The notes beneath the pieces are model-generated. The model did not search any database. It was not told the origin of the DNA and saw nothing but the letters and a program-made list of their open reading frames with translations. This document shows, one piece after another, positions 1-6,729 of a DNA stretch of 11,326 nt. Position numbers and translations under genes: made by a program. The first letter of the stretch is position 1, and each line of letters opens with the position of its first letter. Location: assembly GCA_020052635.1 (NCBI GenBank), contig JAGVOR010000136.1:1-11326 (forward strand). Reading direction: 5' to 3'. The DNA is from Candidatus Omnitrophota bacterium (lineage in GTDB: Bacteria; Omnitrophota; Gorgyraeia; Gygaellales; Profunditerraquicolaceae).

Positions 1-1324
1 CCGGAGTATCCGGATAATATTTTTCAAGCTCATTGATCAACTGCTCTGCCTGCCCGAAACTGCCGTTTTGGATATAGGCTGCGGCTAGATTTTTCTGAAT
101 AATATTTCCCGGGGGAAGAAATTGCGTTACTCTCTCATAAAAAGCTACCTCACTGCGCCAATAAGGCTGATTATTTAAAACCAGACCCGCCAGGATAAAT
201 GCCCCTACCCACAGGATAAACTTACCTGCCCTGTTTAACCGGCAGAGATAAGCAATAATGGCGAAGAATCCGATACTGGACAAATAGAGCCAGCTTTCTG
301 CCATTAACCCGCCGCCCAAAGAAGGGTAAGCGTCAAAATAGAAATACGCCGGAAGCAACCCCAGCAAAAACCATAATAAACCGAACCTGTTTACAGAATA
401 AAACCTGCCGCCCTTCTTTCCCCGGGCAATTAAAACCACTAATAAAACAATCAATCCTGTAATCATTAAACCGGCAACCGGTAGGCTTAATTTTTGAATA
501 AAAGGGGTGGTATGCAGCATATGCAGGTTATGCGGCCAGAAAAGCAGCAGTATGTAGCGAAAAACTATATTGCAAAAATTAACCGCCGCCCAAAGCCTGC
601 TTAAATAAACCGGATGGGTTGCCCAACCGCCATAACCAAAGATAATAAACCGCATTAATAAATAAATCAAACTGAGAACCGCAAACCCCGTCAAAGCTTT
701 ATACCTTGACTTTAGCCGCCCCGCAGAATAGCTCAACAAAGCCGGGAAAAGAATAATCAATACAGCATTCTCCCGCGACAGAAGCGCTAATCCGGCAGCT
801 AAAATGCTGAAGCAATATAACCGCTTATCCGCAGAATCCAGGAATTTTAAAAATAAAATACAGGTTAATAGTGTAAAAAAACCGCCGAGCAGGTCCGCCC
901 GTGAAGAAATATAAACGACCGTGCTAATCTGTACCGGATGCACTAAAAACAAGAGTGCGGCTCCTTGCGCCAGCAAGCGGTCTTTAAAAAACATCCCTAA
1001 CAGAAAAAGCACCAGGATGGAATTAAAATAATGCAGGAGTAAATTCGTAAAGCGGAAGCCAGCCGGATGATTTCCCCAGAGGCGATAATCTATAAAATAT
1101 GAAAACATCTGCAGCGGCCGGTACATCCGGTCATACCCCTGCGGCCCCAACCAGTAGTCATAGATTCCGCTGTGAAAAACCCGGGGCAGGAATTTTATCG
1201 ACTTAACCAGGGGATTCTGCTCAATCAGGATCTTATCATCAAAGACAAAATCATTATTCAGGTAGCCTGCGTAAATCCCCAAACAAACGCAGGCCAGAAC
1301 AACGATGAAAATTTTGTTAGGCAT
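1..1324 (-). CDS. TMTC-like GT-C membrane glycosyltransferase with TPR-like tail (3' partial)
   Basis: This is an open frame without a stop from ATG at 1324 to the left edge: 441 visible residues, C-terminus missing. It starts with a hydrophobic segment (about residues 4-22). An FVFDD motif follows (26-30); paired acidic residues in the first external loop are typical of GT-C enzymes. Next come YRPL (68-71) and an HPVQ...SRADLL block (129-146), both characteristic of the bacterial/eukaryotic TMTC type of O-mannosyltransferase-like proteins. Many further hydrophobic segments follow up to about residue 383. A soluble part then begins with W389/E392/FYERV, and residues 411-434 (NLAAAYIQNG...A..LI) look like a first TPR helix pair. 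The inferred role is transfer of a sugar from a lipid-linked donor on the outer face of the membrane; substrate unknown. It lies beyond a terminator and so is probably a separate transcription unit. No Shine-Dalgarno precedes the ATG. Confidence 0.8.
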   Translation of the reverse strand, partial: MPNKIFIVVLACVCLGIYAGYLNNDFVFDDKILIEQNPLVKSIKFLPRVFHSGIYDYWLGPQGYDRMYRPLQMFSYFIDYRLWGNHPAGFRFTNLLLHYFNSILVLFLLGMFFKDRLLAQGAALLFLVHPVQISTVVYISSRADLLGGFFTLLTCILFLKFLDSADKRLYCFSILAAGLALLSRENAVLIILFPALLSYSAGRLKSRYKALTGFAVLSLIYLLMRFIIFGYGGWATHPVYLSRLWAAVNFCNIVFRYILLLFWPHNLHMLHTTPFIQKLSLPVAGLMITGLIVLLVVLIARGKKGGRFYSVNRFGLLWFLLGLLPAYFYFDAYPSLGGGLMAESWLYLSSIGFFAIIAYLCRLNRAGKFILWVGAFILAGLVLNNQPYWRSEVAFYERVTQFLPPGNIIQKNLAAAYIQNGSFGQAEQLINELEKYYPDTP

Positions 1325-1339
1325 ATTTATATTATAACA
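1325..1339 (-). promoter_or_regulatory. Extended -10 promoter for the membrane glycosyltransferase, possibly leaderless
   Basis: On the minus strand the sequence reads TGTTATAAT: a perfect TATAAT at 1336-1331 with the TGn extension at 1339-1337. Six bases (ATAAAT) separate the hexamer from the A of the ATG at 1324. A normal start point would therefore fall on the start codon. A weak -35 candidate (TTGCAG, 1358-1353) sits 16 bases upstream, inside the terminator hairpin. The absence of any Shine-Dalgarno agrees with a leaderless mRNA. The local AT-richness means chance cannot be excluded. Confidence 0.5.
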
Positions 1340-1399
1340 AAAAAGTAAGCCCCTGCAAATCAGCTGACTTTGGCTTTTTTACAGGGGCATTACTTTTTT
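1339..1399 (-). terminator. Rho-independent terminator after the operon and small gene (bidirectional in form)
   Basis: Read on the minus strand, GTAATGCCCCTG (1393-1382) pairs with CAGGGGCTTAC (1355-1345), with one bulged T. A T-tract (1344-1339) follows. The 5' arm is preceded by a run of A, so the stem can extend by A-U pairs and would also work on the plus strand, which carries its own T-run at 1394-1399. It starts 12 bases after the small gene's stop codon, so it should end the long operon or the small-gene transcript. Its T-tract touches the promoter motif of the next gene. Confidence 0.85.
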
Positions 1400-1410
1400 A
1401 AGACACCGGG

Positions 1411-1647
1411 TTATTTCTTTTTCTTACCGCCTCTTTTCATCTTGGCGCAAGAAACATCACCCTTCTTGTCCAGGAAATACAGGTATCCAACCTTTCTTTT
1501 AATGCCGCATTTGGCTACCTTTTTCGGGCTACCTCCTTTTTTGGCGCCTCTTGCCATCTTCGCGCAAGAAACATCGCCCTGTTTGTCAATATAATAAAGG
1601 TATCCCTTCTCTCTCTTCACTCCCAACTTCACTACTTTATCTGCCAT
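1411..1647 (-). CDS. Small basic protein of two 31-residue repeats, function unknown
   Basis: The protein has 78 residues. I chose ATG at 1647 because a strong Shine-Dalgarno (AAGGGGGTGA) lies 8 bases upstream; the in-frame GTG at 1659 is part of that site. The protein is an internal duplication with a period of 39 residues: residues 4-34 and 43-73 are identical at 22 of 31 positions. Each unit reads roughly K-x-G-x-K-R-x-x-GYLY-x-x-DK-x-GDVSCAKM-x-RG. This pattern suggests a beta-hairpin with a D-K-x-G-D turn, followed by a lysine/glycine-rich linker. The protein ends in KKKK and is strongly cationic. Cysteines are C28 and C67 at equivalent repeat positions, plus C47 in the second repeat only. 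There is no signal peptide or membrane segment. It follows nadX by 156 bases and ends just before the terminator. I cannot assign a named family; nucleic-acid or ribosome binding is only a guess from charge. Confidence 0.75.
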   Translation of the reverse strand: MADKVVKLGVKREKGYLYYIDKQGDVSCAKMARGAKKGGSPKKVAKCGIKRKVGYLYFLDKKGDVSCAKMKRGGKKKK

Positions 1648-1654
1648 TGTTCTA

Positions 1655-1666
1655 CTCACCCCCTTT
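1655..1666 (-). promoter_or_regulatory. Strong Shine-Dalgarno of the small repeat protein
   Basis: AAAGGGGGTGAG on the minus strand is near-complementary to the 3' end of 16S rRNA. It fixes the start at ATG 1647 rather than the in-frame GTG inside this motif. It follows directly on hairpin repeat copy 1. Confidence 0.7.
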
Positions 1667-1667
1667 C

Positions 1668-1794
1668 AAATGAGTCCGCCACAAATCATTGGCGGACGAA
1701 TTTGTACCCTCTCACCTTGTTCCGGGTACTAAATGAATCCGTCACAAATCATTGGCGAACGAATTTGTACCCCTTTCGCCTTACCCGGGGTACT
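1668..1794 (-). repeat. Two tandem ~64-bp hairpin-forming repeats between nadX and the small gene
   Basis: Copy 1 spans 1668-1730 and copy 2 spans 1731-1794. A five-base start of a third copy (aaatg) follows at 1795-1799. The copies agree at roughly 50 of 64 positions. Copy 1 has a perfect 8-bp stem gtccgcca (1674-1681)/tggcggac (1690-1697) with an 8-base loop, and a 6-bp stem gtaccc (1704-1709)/gggtac (1724-1729). In copy 2 the second stem is 7 bp: gtacccc (1767-1773)/ggggtac (1787-1793). The first stem of copy 2 has decayed, but in minus-strand RNA it keeps 7 of 8 pairs if G-U pairs count. The array fills most of the 156-base gap and ends against the small gene's ribosome binding site, so it would lie in that mRNA leader. 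It may be a dispersed genomic palindrome or a regulatory leader. Confidence 0.75.
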
Positions 1795-1803
1795 AAATGT
1801 TTG

Positions 1804-2631
1804 TTATGTTCCGATCTTCACCGGTTGCAAAATCTGTTTTAAGGTCGCGATTGCCGAGAGTACCGCCAAATAAGAAGTTTTGGGGTTCTGCGGATGCAAA
1901 ATATTCTCGGTACGCGTAAAAATATTAGCCGCTTTGGATTCAATTAAAACTTCATGAATATTCTTCTTGACCTGGGGACAGGCAATAATCCGCACGCGAG
2001 TTTTAGCCGCCCCGATCCCGGCTAACCCCAAAACCGCAGCGACATTAATATTTTGCGGGAAATACTTTACCGCAGAAGCCGCACTGCCATTAAAAAGCAC
2101 CTTATCTTTTTTTAAACCTGATAATTTAAATCTTCTAGTTACATATTCTACCCCGGCAAATGCCGCAGGATTTTTACGGGTCGTTAAAGTGACTTTGCTA
2201 ATCCCTGCAATATTTGCCGCCTTTAACCCGTCAATGCCGCAAACCGCGCCGCTTGGCAGGTATACTTGACCGCCACCGCGGGAGGCTAAAACCAACAATT
2301 GCTCTAAATGTCCGGTTAATCCGCCGATACTCATCACCATAACCTTACGGCCCCGGCTTAATGATTTAGCCGCGATCTCCCAGGAAACTTTACCCGAGGA
2401 TGCTTCGATCACCAGATCGGATTTTTCGATCAAATTCTCCAGACCATTAACGCATAACCTTGCATTCTTCACTAATTTTCGGGAAAGCGCTAAGCTTTTT
2501 TCAGGTTTAATATCATACACGGCGGCCAAGACAGTGTGCCTGCGAAAATTCGCAGTGATGGCTTTGGCCAGAGAACTGCCGATTGCTCCGCAGCCGACAA
2601 TTCCGATTTTAAGCTTTATATTTTTAACCAC
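1804..2631 (-). CDS. nadX: L-aspartate dehydrogenase (NadX type)
   Basis: The protein has 275 residues, close to the family length. It oxidises L-aspartate with NAD(P)+ to iminoaspartate, which quinolinate synthase (NadA) uses in NAD synthesis. It has an N-terminal Rossmann fold with G13-C-G-A-I-G18. The family's catalytic-domain motifs follow: PSGAVCGIDG (126-135), FPQNINVAAVLGLAG (191-205), a histidine in NIH (226) that fits the catalytic His, and HPQNPKTS (246-253). These match the pattern I know from the Thermotoga aspartate dehydrogenase TM1643. The start is GTG at 2631, overlapping the panC stop by 8 bases, with GAGGA 6 bases upstream inside panC; this suggests translational coupling. 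The enzyme replaces the L-aspartate oxidase NadB in organisms that avoid an oxygen- or fumarate-dependent step. Specificity for aspartate is inferred from the family. Confidence 0.88.
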   Translation of the reverse strand: MVKNIKLKIGIVGCGAIGSSLAKAITANFRRHTVLAAVYDIKPEKSLALSRKLVKNARLCVNGLENLIEKSDLVIEASSGKVSWEIAAKSLSRGRKVMVMSIGGLTGHLEQLLVLASRGGGQVYLPSGAVCGIDGLKAANIAGISKVTLTTRKNPAAFAGVEYVTRRFKLSGLKKDKVLFNGSAASAVKYFPQNINVAAVLGLAGIGAAKTRVRIIACPQVKKNIHEVLIESKAANIFTRTENILHPQNPKTSYLAVLSAIATLKQILQPVKIGT

Positions 2632-3472
2632 AAGTAATCCTCAGATTATCGATTAACCTGGTCTTGCCGAATTTTACCGCCAAACAAACCAGGCAATCCC
2701 GGCCGATCTTCTTTAACGGCCCAAGGCTTTTCGGATCAACGATCGCTACATAATCAATCTTTGCCTGTTTCTTTCTGCTAATTAACTCTTTCATTTTTTC
2801 GATAATCCGGCTGGAATTAAACTGGCCATGCCTAATCATAAGCTTGGCCAGATGTAAAGCCTTGAATAAAACCTGCGCTTCTTCTCTCTGGCTCTTGCTC
2901 AGATAAACATTCCGGGAGCTTAAAGCTAACCCGTTATTCCCCCGGACAATCGGCATGACGACAATCTTGACCGCAAAATTAAGATCTTCCACCATTCTTG
3001 AGATAATTACAGCTTGCTGCGCGTCTTTTTGCCCCAGATAAAGCACATCCGCAGAGATAATGTTAAGCAGCTTAGTTACCACGGTCGTTACGCCGCGGAA
3101 ATGGCCGGGGCGCGCTGCCCCGCAAAGCCGCCCGCTTAACCCCTCTACGTTAACAAAAGTAACAAATCCTTCCGGATACATCATTTTATCCTCCGGAATA
3201 AACACTAAATCTACTTTTTCTTTCCGGCAAAGCGCAAGGTCGTTCTTTAACGGCCGGGGATACCGTTTCAAATCCTCCTGTGGCCCGAATTGCGCCGGGT
3301 TAACAAAGATGCTGACCACCGCCAGATCATTATCACGCTTAGCCTGCCGGATTAAACTCAAATGCCCTGCGTGCAACGCCCCCATCGTCGGCACAAACCC
3401 GATGCTTTTGCCGTTTCTCTTTGCCCTTCGGATCAATTGATTAATTTTGCGCGGGTCGCTAAGAATCTTCAT
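2624..3472 (-). CDS. panC: Pantothenate synthetase (pantoate--beta-alanine ligase)
   Basis: The protein has 282 residues, the normal length. It joins pantoate and beta-alanine with ATP through a pantoyl-adenylate, the last step to pantothenate and hence CoA, in the cytosol. The nucleotidyltransferase signature PTMGALHAGH (28-37) supplies H34 and H37. SIFVNPAQFGPQED (54-67) binds pantoate. CGAARPGHFRGVTTVV (117-132), GQKDAQQ (147-153) and LALSSRN (182-188) complete the active site, and the C-terminus ends with the expected TRLIDN. ATG at 3472 overlaps the folK stop as ATGA, with GAGG only 4 bases upstream, so expression is probably coupled to folK. No panB or panD is in the window. Confidence 0.96.
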   Translation of the reverse strand: MKILSDPRKINQLIRRAKRNGKSIGFVPTMGALHAGHLSLIRQAKRDNDLAVVSIFVNPAQFGPQEDLKRYPRPLKNDLALCRKEKVDLVFIPEDKMMYPEGFVTFVNVEGLSGRLCGAARPGHFRGVTTVVTKLLNIISADVLYLGQKDAQQAVIISRMVEDLNFAVKIVVMPIVRGNNGLALSSRNVYLSKSQREEAQVLFKALHLAKLMIRHGQFNSSRIIEKMKELISRKKQAKIDYVAIVDPKSLGPLKKIGRDCLVCLAVKFGKTRLIDNLRITCG

Positions 3473-3870
3473 AGAACCTCGATTAAAGGCTTAATCACAA
3501 ACTCACGTTCAAAGAGGCGCGCATGCGGAACATTCAGCCTTAGGCTGCGCACGGTTTCATCTCCATAAAGCAATATATCCAGATCGATAATCCGGGGGCC
3601 GTTGCGCACGGTTTTGCGGCGGCCCATTGATTTTTCGATTGCTTTTAATTTTGTTAATAATTTTAAGGGTGAGAATCCGGTGCGAATTTTTAAAGCAGCA
3701 TTTAAATATTTAGGTTGGCCGGCCGGGCCGCCGCAAGCAGCGGTTTCCAGCAGTTTCGATTGCTTGATTACCTGAGTATCTTCCAGGGCCTGGATCTTTT
3801 TAACTGCCAATTTTATGTTCTTTCTGCGCTCGCCCAGGTTTGAGCCAACGCCAAGGTAAACAATAACCAT
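3469..3870 (-). CDS. folK: 6-hydroxymethyl-7,8-dihydropterin pyrophosphokinase (HPPK)
   Basis: The protein has 133 residues, at the short end for the family (the E. coli enzyme is about 158). It transfers pyrophosphate from ATP to 6-hydroxymethyl-dihydropterin in folate synthesis. The N-terminal LGVGSNLGERRKNI (6-19) and the pterin-side motif around E42-T43 with QPKYLNAAL (52-60) are present. The signature GPRIIDLDILLYG (91-103) carries D96 and D98, the magnesium ligands. VPHARLFEREFVIKPLIE (114-131) is the usual C-terminal block. The ATG shares its A with the dapL stop (TGATG), and no good Shine-Dalgarno is visible, so translation likely depends on ribosomes finishing dapL. It is monofunctional: no folB or folP domain is fused or adjacent. 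Confidence 0.95.
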   Translation of the reverse strand: MVIVYLGVGSNLGERRKNIKLAVKKIQALEDTQVIKQSKLLETAACGGPAGQPKYLNAALKIRTGFSPLKLLTKLKAIEKSMGRRKTVRNGPRIIDLDILLYGDETVRSLRLNVPHARLFEREFVIKPLIEVL

Positions 3871-5030
3871 CAGGAGATCTTTTTAATCCGCCTTAAAGCC
3901 TCTTTCATCCTGTCTTCGGAAACCGTCAAAGCCATCCGGATATAACCCTGGCCCCAGCGGCCAAAACCTACTCCCGGAGTTGCCACGATATCAGCCGCCT
4001 GCAAAAGATGCGCCGCAAAACTTATGGCATCAACCTTAGCCGAAAGTTTTATCCAGACATAGAATGTCGCTTTGGGCCGCATCGCTTCCCAACCTAAGCA
4101 TTTTAGGCCGTCCACTAAACAATCCCGCCTTTGCCGGTAAAGATCGCGCATTTCTTGCAAATAATCCTGTTTTCCGGATAACGCCGCTACCGCAGCCAGT
4201 TGCACTGCCGAGAATATCCCCGAATCAATATTGCTTTTAACTTTAGCCAGGGCCGCCACTAACTGGGGGTTACCGCAAGCCCAACCAACCCGCCAACCGG
4301 TCATATTATAAGTTTTGGATAAAGAATGGAACTCGATAACGGCCTGGCGGGCGCCGGGAAACTCCAGCAGGCTGCGCGGCCGGTAACCATCATAAAACAT
4401 TTCAGAGTAAGCTAGATCCGAAATAATAATCAGTTTGTTTTTAACCGCGAATTCGATCAGCTCGGTATAAAACTTATCATTAGCACAGGCGCCGGTGGGG
4501 TTATTCGGATAATTGATAAAAATAATCCTGGCTTTTTTTCGTGCCGCAAGCGGGATCTTCTTTAAATCCGGTAAAAAATCATTTGCCGCCAACAAAGGCA
4601 TAAGGTAAGGTCGGCCTCCGGCTAAGATCGTACCTCCTTTATAGGGCGGATAACAGGGATCAGGAACTAAAGTCAAATCACCCGGATTTAAGAAAGCCAA
4701 CGGAAAATGCGCGATCCCTTCCTTGGAACCGATTAACGGTAAAATTTCGGTTTCCGGGTTGAGATCAACATTAAATCTGGACTTATACCAATCGCCGATC
4801 GCACTGCGCAACAGCGGCATTCCCTGGTCCAGGGCGTAACGGTGATTAGCCGGATCCATTGCCGCCCGGGCCAAAGCTTCGATAATAAATTTAGGGGTTG
4901 GTTGATCCGGGTCGCCGATGCCCAGGTCGATAATATCCCGCCCTTCGGCGCGGGCACGACGTTTAGCCTTATCGATCTCTAAAAATAAATACGGCGGTAA
5001 CCCTTGAATTTTCTTCGATAATTTTAACAT
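3870..5030 (-). CDS. dapL: LL-diaminopimelate aminotransferase
   Basis: The protein has 386 residues and is a fold-type I PLP aminotransferase. It converts L-tetrahydrodipicolinate plus glutamate directly to LL-diaminopimelate, bypassing the DapD/DapC/DapE acylation steps. Visible residues are the substrate loop near DLGIGDPDQPTP (35-46), INYPNNPTG (172-180), D205 (cofactor nitrogen), the PLP lysine K239 in SLSKTYNMTGWRVG (236-249), and the carboxylate-binding arginine R365 in YIRMAL. Sequence alone only places it in the class I/II aminotransferases. The DapL call rests on its place next to dapB, dapA, dapF and lysA and on the absence of dapD/dapE. AAGGA lies 10 bases before ATG 5030. It shares one base with folK. 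Confidence 0.88.
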   Translation of the reverse strand: MLKLSKKIQGLPPYLFLEIDKAKRRARAEGRDIIDLGIGDPDQPTPKFIIEALARAAMDPANHRYALDQGMPLLRSAIGDWYKSRFNVDLNPETEILPLIGSKEGIAHFPLAFLNPGDLTLVPDPCYPPYKGGTILAGGRPYLMPLLAANDFLPDLKKIPLAARKKARIIFINYPNNPTGACANDKFYTELIEFAVKNKLIIISDLAYSEMFYDGYRPRSLLEFPGARQAVIEFHSLSKTYNMTGWRVGWACGNPQLVAALAKVKSNIDSGIFSAVQLAAVAALSGKQDYLQEMRDLYRQRRDCLVDGLKCLGWEAMRPKATFYVWIKLSAKVDAISFAAHLLQAADIVATPGVGFGRWGQGYIRMALTVSEDRMKEALRRIKKIS

Positions 5031-5087
5031 TTTTTAACAATCCTTTTTTGCTTTTCTTCCCCCTGCATTCTGCATTCTAAATTTTAC

Positions 5088-5801
5088 CTACTGCCTCAAC
5101 ACATCCTGCATGGAATATAATCCGGCCGGTTTACCGGCAATCCACTTGGCCGCTTTTAAAGCGCCCACAGCAAACAGGTCGCGGGAATGCGCCTGGTGCT
5201 TAATTTCAATCCTTTCCGAATTACCGCAGAAGATCACCTGGTGATCGCCGAAAATATCTCCCAGGCGCAGCGAATGCACCGGGATCTCTTTTTTGGTTAC
5301 CTGAGTAATTACCTCGGCCAACCTCTTTGCCGTTCCGCTGGGAGAGTCCTTCTTGGCTTTATGGTGGGCTTCCACGATCTCAACACTGTAATCCGGACCT
5401 AATCTTTTGGCGATTTCAGGCAGGGCCGAAAATAAAACATTCATCCCCACGGCCATATTCGGGCTAAAAACGACCGGGATCACCTTAGAGACCTCTTCGA
5501 CTTTATTCTTCTGCTCCTGGCTGAGGCCGGTAGTACCCAAAACATAAGCCTTTCTATACTTAGCCACATAATCCAGGTGGGTATCCGCGGCTTCCGGCAA
5601 AGTAAAATCCACCAATACATCGACTAAAAATAAACCGTCCAGATTAGAAGATACCTTGATTTTACCGAGTTCCTTACCGATCAGCGGGGTGCCTTTTTTT
5701 TCTAAAGCTAAGGCTACCTCAAAATCTTTATCCATTCCGGCCAGCTCATAGATCCGCCGCCCCATCTTACCGCAGGCTCCGGTTATCCCTAATTTTATCA
5801 T
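5088..5801 (-). CDS. dapB: 4-hydroxy-tetrahydrodipicolinate reductase
   Basis: The protein has 237 residues, shorter than E. coli DapB (about 273) but within the range of compact versions. It reduces hydroxy-tetrahydrodipicolinate to tetrahydrodipicolinate with NAD(P)H. It has a Rossmann nucleotide loop GACGKMG (8-14), DFTLPEA (65-71) and GTTG (89-92). SPNMAVGMNV (113-122) is followed by the catalytic signature EAHHKAKKDSPSGTA (144-158), in which H146, H147 and K150 match the family's His-His and Lys. The C-terminal GDHQVIFCG and AVGALKAAKWI are the dimer and closing elements. The start is well supported by AAGGAG 5 bases upstream of ATG 5801. It lies 49 bases after dapA and feeds DapL, 57 bases downstream. 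Confidence 0.96.
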   Translation of the reverse strand: MIKLGITGACGKMGRRIYELAGMDKDFEVALALEKKGTPLIGKELGKIKVSSNLDGLFLVDVLVDFTLPEAADTHLDYVAKYRKAYVLGTTGLSQEQKNKVEEVSKVIPVVFSPNMAVGMNVLFSALPEIAKRLGPDYSVEIVEAHHKAKKDSPSGTAKRLAEVITQVTKKEIPVHSLRLGDIFGDHQVIFCGNSERIEIKHQAHSRDLFAVGALKAAKWIAGKPAGLYSMQDVLRQ

Positions 5802-5814
5802 TTGCGCTCCTTAC

Positions 5815-5850
5815 CGGGGAATTATCCGATCAATGATCAACAAATCCCCG
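5815..5850 (-). other. Possible small hairpin between dapA and dapB
   Basis: A 6-bp inverted repeat, cgggga (5815-5820)/tccccg (5845-5850), fills most of the 49-base gap, directly after the dapA stop and just before the dapB Shine-Dalgarno. There is no T-tract. It may be an intercistronic stem or chance; the 24-base loop makes it weak. Confidence 0.3.
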
Positions 5851-6729
5851 TTATTTTAATAAACCGTAGTCTTTTAATGCTTTTTTTAACTTCTCCAGGT
5901 TATCCGCCGACATCTCGCACATTGGCAACCGCAGCCCCGGCTCACACATCCCCAGCAACCCCATCGCAGTTTTAACCGGAATAGGGTTAGTCTCCAGGAA
6001 TACCGCTTTGATCAAGGGCAATAATTTATAGTGCAGTGCCTGGGCTTTTCTAAAATCCCCTTTAGCAAAAGCGCTGACCAAGTCCGCCACATCCCGGGGA
6101 ACAATGTTGGCGACTACCGAAATGATGCCGGTTCCCCCGATGCTCAAAACCGGCAAAGTCAAGCTGTCGTCTCCTGAAATTAAATCAAATTCTTCGGGGC
6201 AGAGCTGTTTGATTCTAGACATCTGATCTAAGCTTCCGGAGGCCTCTTTAACTGCAACAATATTTTTGCAATCCCTGGCTAATTTGGCAATAGTATCAGG
6301 CTCGATATTTACCCCGGTACGGCCGGCGATATTATAGAGTATGATCGGGATTTTAACCGATTGTGCAATAGCTTTAAAATGCTCATACAGCCCTTTTTGA
6401 GTCGGCCGGTTATAGTATGGGGAGACCTGCAAAGAGGCATCCGCCCCCTTAGCCTCGGCATCTTTAGTCAGAATGATCGCTTCTTGCGTAGAATTGGAGC
6501 CGGTCCCGGCAATCACCGGGACCCTTTTACTTACCTGCTCAATCGTAATCCGGATTACATCCTCATGCTCCTGTACATCCAGAGTGGCCGACTCTCCGGT
6601 TGTTCCGCAAGGTACAATTCCCGCAGTGCCGTGGGCAATCTGAAAATCGATTAATTCCCGTAATTTTTTTTCGTCCACCTTTCCTTTTTTGAAAGGTGTT
6701 ACAATGGCGACAATCGAGCCTTTAAACAT
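5851..6729 (-). CDS. dapA: 4-hydroxy-tetrahydrodipicolinate synthase
   Basis: The protein has 292 residues, the normal length. It condenses pyruvate with aspartate semialdehyde, the committed step of diaminopimelate/lysine synthesis. It is a TIM-barrel class I aldolase with GTTGESATL (42-50) containing the T44/T45 relay, SPYYNRPTQ (103-111) with Y106, the catalytic Y132 in LYN, R137 in GRTG (substrate carboxylate), and the Schiff-base lysine K161 in VAVKEASG. These exact motifs favour DapA over the related N-acetylneuraminate lyase or KDG aldolase. AAAGGAG lies 6 bases before ATG 6729, and the start overlaps the end of dapF by 8 bases. I did not assess residues for lysine feedback. Confidence 0.96.
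   Translation of the reverse strand: MFKGSIVAIVTPFKKGKVDEKKLRELIDFQIAHGTAGIVPCGTTGESATLDVQEHEDVIRITIEQVSKRVPVIAGTGSNSTQEAIILTKDAEAKGADASLQVSPYYNRPTQKGLYEHFKAIAQSVKIPIILYNIAGRTGVNIEPDTIAKLARDCKNIVAVKEASGSLDQMSRIKQLCPEEFDLISGDDSLTLPVLSIGGTGIISVVANIVPRDVADLVSAFAKGDFRKAQALHYKLLPLIKAVFLETNPIPVKTAMGLLGMCEPGLRLPMCEMSADNLEKLKKALKDYGLLK

Noticed and set aside
1370..1594. Plus-strand open frame of 74 codons opposite the small gene
   Set aside because: It runs across the terminator and mirrors the repeat gene on the other strand; no ribosome site or family signal. The other plus-strand frames are likewise shadows of minus-strand genes.
1648..1659. GTG at 1659 as start of the small repeat protein
   Set aside because: The GTG is part of the Shine-Dalgarno GGGGGTGAG for the ATG at 1647.
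1668..1794. A CRISPR array
   Set aside because: Only two adjacent diverged copies with no unique spacers and no cas genes.
5815..5850. A terminator between dapA and dapB
   Set aside because: The stem is only 6 bp with a long loop and no T-tract, and dapB clearly continues the same pathway.
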